Source: Klebsormidium nitens (lineage: Eukaryota; Streptophyta; Klebsormidiophyceae; Klebsormidiales; Klebsormidiaceae). From it: a DNA stretch of 64,000 nucleotides. Below are positions 58,864 through 64,000 of the stretch, in pieces. Numbering within the stretch: position 1 is the stretch's first letter; the number at the start of each line of letters is the position of its first letter. The stretch covers positions 86,658 to 150,657 of the forward strand of contig DF237029.1 of the NCBI GenBank assembly GCA_000708835.1. The letters run 5' to 3'. Made by a program: the position numbers and the translations under genes. The notes below the pieces were generated by a model. It did no database searches and was not told the DNA's origin. It saw nothing but the letters and a program-made list of their open reading frames with translations.

Positions 58864-61800
58864 ATGGCAGGAGGGTGTGTTCGATGTCCACAATGCAGAA
58901 CCCTTTTGTTGGTGCCCGCTCCAAACATCTTCCTGCGATGTGGCGTCTGCAGTATGCTCATGAGCATTGGAGCTAATGGTGAGATGACGCTCGATCAAAG
59001 TCACCATTTCCACATTGCTTGCGGTCCATCACCTTTACTCTTTTCTTTTATACCGCTATTGCTTGTGGAAAACCTACCAAGCAGTTCAAAAGCATTGCTG
59101 GATGTTGACGCATGATCTTCGTCCTTTACTTCCCATCATTGCTGACCTTGTCTCCAGCATTGCCAGGTCTCTGCCTCAACATGCAAGCGATTATCTTTTT
59201 GAGAAGGCCGGTGGTTGATCCTTCATGGTGCAGTTGATCCTGGATCCACGAGAATCTGAATGTAGACCTTGTCCGTAATCGGGACTGCCATGACATCTGT
59301 GCCCAGCAATGTGGCGTTCGATGAAGCTGGCTTGAACCTTTAACTAACCTTAGAAAATGTCCCACATCATCTGCTCTACATTGGGCAAACCTGCTCACAA
59401 CCTCAAGTATCTTCCAGGCAGCCAGCAAGAAGTGAAAAGCGTCATCTTCGAGGACAATGTCAACAGGCCGTCGAGTGAGCAATGCGCATGCGCTTTTTGA
59501 TTGGAGCTTTTGACACCTTGATCACACTTTTGCAACACGCTGCAGCAAATGACAACCTTGTTTCTCGCCATTGCTCGCTCTTGGGTACTGTTAAGAGATC
59601 AAGATCCTGCTTGCCCATCCGTTGCTTTGTCTTCTTGAAACGTGCATCTTTTGCTCCGCTCGTTGAAGCCTTGTCGTTCCTGGTGTAAGGCCTCAAGAAA
59701 CGAGAGCTCCTTTCCGTTTGTCAGAGCCAAACCAGCATTTACCACAAGGCCATATCAGCACCTTTCACACATAGACGCTGTCTCTGTGCTCCCCTCATAC
59801 TTCTCTTCATTGTCTTTGGCCAGGTGCTGAAAACCAGTCGCCGCCACGAACGCCCCTGCCCCTGTTAGGCCCAGGCCCATTTCCTCCTAGGCAGTTTGCT
59901 GCACCCCCCCAACCAGCCATACCTCAGACACCGGGGTTTGTACCCCCCCCACAGGCCCCCTTTCCTGCGGCGGTTCGAGTGCACCAGCCACTGCAAACTC
60001 AGGCAGTGAACCCCCAGATTCCGCCATCAGGGGTACCGTCTTTTCTAGCTCAAGACGGGCTTTCCCCCAAGAGAACCTTTACCCCCCCAGGAGCGCTCCC
60101 GCTAGCTCAGCCGGCTTTGCGGGGTGAATCGGAGGAAAGTCAGTCGGCCCCCAACGACGTGAATAATCTGGCAAAGCGCCAGAGCCTGCCGTTGGAAACA
60201 CGCCAAGCGACTGGGTCGGAGGAATCTGTACCCGCATTCTTTGGCGAAGGTGCACCAGCTCTGCCCGGTTCTTCCGTGCAGCAAACAAGGAGGATCGGGG
60301 CAACTCAGGAAAGTTCCCCTCAGGAACGTTCCCCTCAAGATCCACAAGGGATTGAGGATCAAGTAGAAGAGAGGGAACGCTTTGACACCGCAAATAGCAA
60401 CACCGAGGAATCGGAGGGGACACCTTTTCTGGGGCCTTCAGGTGAACCCCAGGAGTACCCTCAGAGCGCTGCGCAGAGGCATCCCTTCTCTGTGTATAAA
60501 GACCCCCAAGCAAACGTCATCAACGGCGAGGAGTCATCCACAGGGGCTGCACACAGGAGCCTTTCTCGGGAACACGGTCAGATCGGTTCGCCCAGACCGC
60601 CCCCAATACAAGTTCCCCCCCCAGGTTCGATAAACCTCGCCCTTGACTCTTTAGGCTCCCGGCCTAAGTCCGCCCACGGCTCGCGGAGCCCTCAGGCGGC
60701 CGTACCCCCAGAGGAGCCTCTCCTGGAAGCACCAAACCCGGCGACTCAGATTCCTGCGGCACCGCCCCCCGACCCGGCAACGCAGCTGCTTAGGACCGTT
60801 TCCATTTCCCGACCGTCCCCCCGGACTCCACCCCCCCCTGCACTGCAACCCCCGCCGCAGTCGCAGGGAGTCCCCAGCCAGCCGTCCCTTTCACGGCAGC
60901 CTTCCCGCGCGATGGCGTACCCGGGGGGCGCCGCGCTGACCTTCACGTGCGCCAGCTGCAACAACGCGCAGATGCTGCCGGGGGCGCTCCCCCCCGGGGT
61001 GCACAACATGCGGTGCGGCACGTGTGGGAGCATCAACGAGGTCCAGATCGCAGCCCCCCCCGCTGCGATGCCACCCCCCGCTCCTGCTGTACCACCCCCC
61101 CAACCATATGGCGGTCAGCAGGGGGGGGGTTATGGGCAGCAGCCAGTGTTAAGTCCAGGGAGTCAGGGCGGGGGGTACGGGACACCGCCGAGCCCCCCGG
61201 CGCAGAATATGCAGTGTGGGGCGTGCAGGACGCTTATGAGTTTACCCCCCTTGGAACCGGGGGTGCACCAGTTGCAGTGCGGGGCGTGCCGCGCAGTGAA
61301 CTCGGTTCCCATTCAAGCGCCAGCGATGCAGGTGAGGGTTATGATGCAGAGTGCGCCACTCAAAGATCAAGAGTACGTCAAACGCTGCACCTTGAATTGA
61401 AGCTTTGATCTTCAGCGGCACATTGGCCAGGAAAACTCCGAACCTTTGGTTTTATCAAGCGGAATACACAGCGAATGTCTGTCAAGTTTGGTTCGAGTAT
61501 CTTTATCATCTCCCTCCCTGGCACGTTATGGAAGGCACTCATTTTGCCAAAAGAGTCTCTCAGAGATAATTCGGGCAGGCATGTCAGTAGTTCGGGCCTT
61601 ATCCAAGTCCTCACTTGCACTTAGTGCTCTTTCCGCCTATCTTTGCCAATCTAGACGACCCCATCGGACGATGTCCCTTTCCATCTACACGTGTCTGTTC
61701 AAGCATGTACTGCTGAGTCTTCTTACATCTATTGAACACCCATATCATCCATCCCTCAATCCACGGCGTTCATGCTTTGCAGCCGCCCCCTCAGCTTTCC

Positions 61801-63738
61801 TCCTATCCCTCCGGCCACTACAACGGGCCCAACCGGCCAGGGTCCGGGTCATCTCTCAAGGAGAAGCTGAAGAAGAACTTCAAGAAGCACATGGAGTTCC
61901 AAAAGTCGGGGGGCAACGCGGCCGCGCTCTTCCACCGCCCGGGGTCGGGAAACCCTCAGCAATGGGCCCCCCAACAAGCGCAGCCGGGGTATCAGCCGCC
62001 CCCCCAACAGGGTTACCAGCAAACCCCCCCGCAGGGTTACCAGCAACCAAGCCCCCAGGAGTACCAGCAAACCACCCCTCAAGGGTTCCAGCAAACATCT
62101 TCACAGGGTTACCCGCAAACCCCTGCTCAAGGGTACCAGCAGCCATCTCCGCAAGGTTACGGGGAGACCTCCCCACAGGGTTACCAGCAAACCGCCCCTC
62201 AACAACCTGCAGCGCAGGTTTACCAGCAACCCGCCCCCCAGGTTTACCAGCAAACCTCCCCCCAGGGTTACCAGCAAACCGGGCAGCCTGGTTACATGCA
62301 ACCAAGTCAAGTAGTCTCGCCTCAGTCCCCCAAGCCGCCAACTCAGCCAAGTTACGAGCAAACCCCTCAGCCTGCCTACGCCCCTGCTGCAAAGTCCATG
62401 TACCAGCCCCAAGCGCAGCCCGTCTCGCCGCCGGCTTGTCAGCCACCCCCTCAGCCAGCTCCACAAACGTTTCCCGAGCCAGTCGTCCAGTCGGTTTACT
62501 CGTCAGAGAGTCAGCCGACTCACCAGCCCGTGGCCGTGCAACCAGTTCACGTTCAGTCGCCCCCTCAAGCAGTTTCCCCCGCACTGGCCCCCACCGCGCA
62601 AACGGCGGATGTCGCCCAACCTGTCATACATCAACCCCCAGCGGTTGTGAACCCTCTCCCCTCTTCCCCGGAACCGGGCCTAGACGCCTACCTCGAAGCG
62701 CAGCTCAAGATCGCGCAGTCGCCCCCTTCGTCAGCAGGCAGTGCGCGTCGGCCCGGCTCGTTACCATACAGCACGTCCAATCTCAGCACCCAGTCTGCGG
62801 ACGGCCAGGCTGCGAACCCGCTCGGACAGAGGGCATCGTCCGACGGTCCGGGGGCGGGGGAAACATTGAGGGGCATCGCACAGGAGCAGAGGGCCCCCTC
62901 AAACGGGAATCCTCAGGCCGCGTATGCAAACCCCGCTCAAAACCCAACCGCTGGGTTCTCCCCTGACGGGAATGACAAGCAGCTGTCTCCCCCTGCTCGC
63001 TCTCCCCCCCCGCGGCCTTTGCAGTCTCCGCCTCCGGGAAAATTGCAGTCCTTCGCTTGGGAGTACGTCTCGCCCCCGGGGGGGCAGGCTCTCCCCTCGG
63101 AAAATCTCCAGTCCCGCGCCTGGGAGTACGTCTCGCCCCCGGGGGGGCAAGCTCCGGTCGAGCCGCCACCGCCAAATGTCATGCCACCGGTGCCAGCCGC
63201 CCGCGTGAGCCCCCCCCCAGCCTTTGGCCCCGCTTCGGTTGCCCACTCCACGCCAGTTTTCCACTTTGACCGACCCACTCAACCCCCGCCAATGTCCCCC
63301 CCTCCGCAACTCAACCAAGCCTCACCGTTTGTCAACTCGCAACCAGACCCCCGACACGAAGCAAACATCATCTCCCCTGGGGGGCCAACTCCGTACCTGC
63401 CGCAGGCCCCCCCTCCTCCGCTTCACGCTTTCACACCGCAGCCAGCGCCAGTTACCCCCCCTCAACGTGGAATTTACTCCCAGTCTAGCGACCAGTCGTC
63501 CCTAACCTCCTTCTCTTCCGCCGGAACCGGGCCCGTTAACACCGCCCCCCAGCAGTGGCAGCCGGACCCCATGCTGGCCCCCGCGGCAATGTGGGTGAAT
63601 GGGCACCGGCTGACGGAGGAGCTGACGTCAGCGGCGGAGGTCCTGGCGGGGCCGATCGAGCGGGGCGGGTTCTACTGGTACGACCCCTTGGCGGGCTTCT
63701 GGGGGGAGTACGGGAAGCCGTGCCAGGGGATCCTGCCG
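58864..63738 (+). CDS. Large LSD1-type zinc-finger protein with Q/Y/P-rich repeats (3' end outside window)
   Basis: Exons are 58864-58978, 59824-61331 and 61783-63738, joined in frame; 1193 residues are visible and a donor at 63739 (GTGAGT) shows that it continues beyond the window. It has three LSD1-type fingers, C-x2-C…RC/QC-x2-C: residues 8-29 (CPQCRTLLLVP), 414-439 (CASCNNAQMLPGA) and 503-527 (CGACRTLMSLPP). LSD1 fingers occur in plant cell-death regulators (LSD1, LOL) and metacaspases and bind DNA or bZIP factors. Between and after them are long disordered Pro/Ser stretches, a basic patch (KEKLKKNFKKHMEFQ) and a run of PQGYQQ-type repeats. Near the end, WVNGHRLTEE and GFYWYDPLAGFWGEYGKP resemble the segment before the G-alpha domain in plant extra-large G proteins (XLG). 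A G-alpha domain may follow outside the window; if not, this is a novel LSD1 architecture. The start could lie in an upstream exon. Confidence 0.7.
61990..62320 (+). repeat. Coding repeats of PQGYQQ type in the LSD1-type gene
   Basis: About a dozen degenerate 8-9-residue units such as TPPQGYQQ, SPQEYQQ, TPQGFQQ, SPQGYGE and APQVYQQ are encoded in tandem. Composition is Q, Y, P, T and G, like prion-like domains. Confidence 0.85.
63043..63150 (+). repeat. 63-bp in-frame coding duplication in the LSD1-type gene
   Basis: The encoded block LQSFAWEYVSPPGGQA is repeated as LQSRAWEYVSPPGGQA with period 63 bp (21 codons); the nucleotides are almost identical. Confidence 0.9.
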
Positions 63739-64000
63739 GTGAGTCAACGGGTTGGGTTAGCCGCTTATCCGGAAATGACAGAGCTTGCTCGCACAGTCAG
63801 CCTGATCCTGAAAGCCTTCAAAACAAACGAGTCCGAACCATTCTCGTGTTGACTTCGTACCTTGGACAAGGCTCTGAGACGTTAGCCGCAAACAATTTCG
63901 CTGATGCTACCTTTGAGGAGAGGAAACGAAGTTTGGGCAGAGGAACAGATTTTAGCAAATTATAGCAGAGTAACAAACGAACGCCGCCCCGTCTGTGCAG

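Noticed and set aside
61446-62966. 506-codon plus-strand open frame overlapping the LSD1-type gene in another frame
   Set aside because: It is a frame shadow of the PQGYQQ repeats; the residues are low-complexity and there is no start or splice context.
1-64000. CRISPR arrays, operons, rRNA or prophage features
   Set aside because: There are no regularly spaced repeats of the right size, and all recognised genes are intron-containing eukaryotic genes.

Overview
The window is nuclear DNA of a green-lineage eukaryote. It carries ten intron-rich protein genes with GT–AG introns and intergenic stretches of roughly 0.8 to 2.8 kb. Nothing looks bacterial or organellar: there are no operons, Shine-Dalgarno sites, CRISPR arrays or rRNA. 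Several genes are plant-type: a D-type cyclin with an LxCxE motif, an expansin-type cell-wall protein, an LSD1-type zinc-finger protein, a GCP5 gamma-tubulin complex subunit and a meiotic topoisomerase VI B-like protein. Together with the compact, GC-rich coding style they suggest a streptophyte alga, perhaps Klebsormidium-like. The genus is inference from gene content only.

Layout, left to right: short-chain dehydrogenase (+, 1403-6141); cytosolic HSP90 (-, 7443-13368); GPI-anchored expansin-like protein with a proline-rich stalk (+, 15165-17842); MTOPVIB-like meiotic protein (-, 19896-23705); splicing factor SF3B1 (-, 25515-33568); ABHD17-type alpha/beta hydrolase (+, 36318-39306); unrecognised coiled-coil protein (-, 40147-42232); cyclin D (+, 44635-47295); gamma-tubulin complex component GCP5 (-, 48940-57878, with an assembly gap in its middle); and a large LSD1-type zinc-finger protein (+, from 58864, leaving the window). 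The genes mostly alternate in strand, so intergenic regions are mainly head-to-head promoters or tail-to-tail ends. I rebuilt exons by hand from conserved protein blocks, GT/AG borders and intron phase. Every listed junction keeps frame, except for the frame break noted in the expansin-like gene.

The genes do not form a pathway; they are mostly housekeeping (chaperone, spliceosome, microtubule nucleation, cell cycle, depalmitoylation). The points most worth a second look are: the divergent MTOPVIB-like gene, needed for meiotic double-strand breaks in plants; the LSD1 protein, with a Q/Y/P-rich repeat domain and a C-terminal block resembling extra-large G proteins; the expansin-like/hydroxyproline-rich-type fusion and its triple C-run frame break; a short inverted-repeat transposon family present twice; a second candidate inverted-repeat element; GTAC-rich and telo-box-rich promoters; and many small tandem duplications in introns, including one at each edge of a catalytic SDR exon. 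Two runs of N (34655-35577 and 54154-54846) are assembly gaps.
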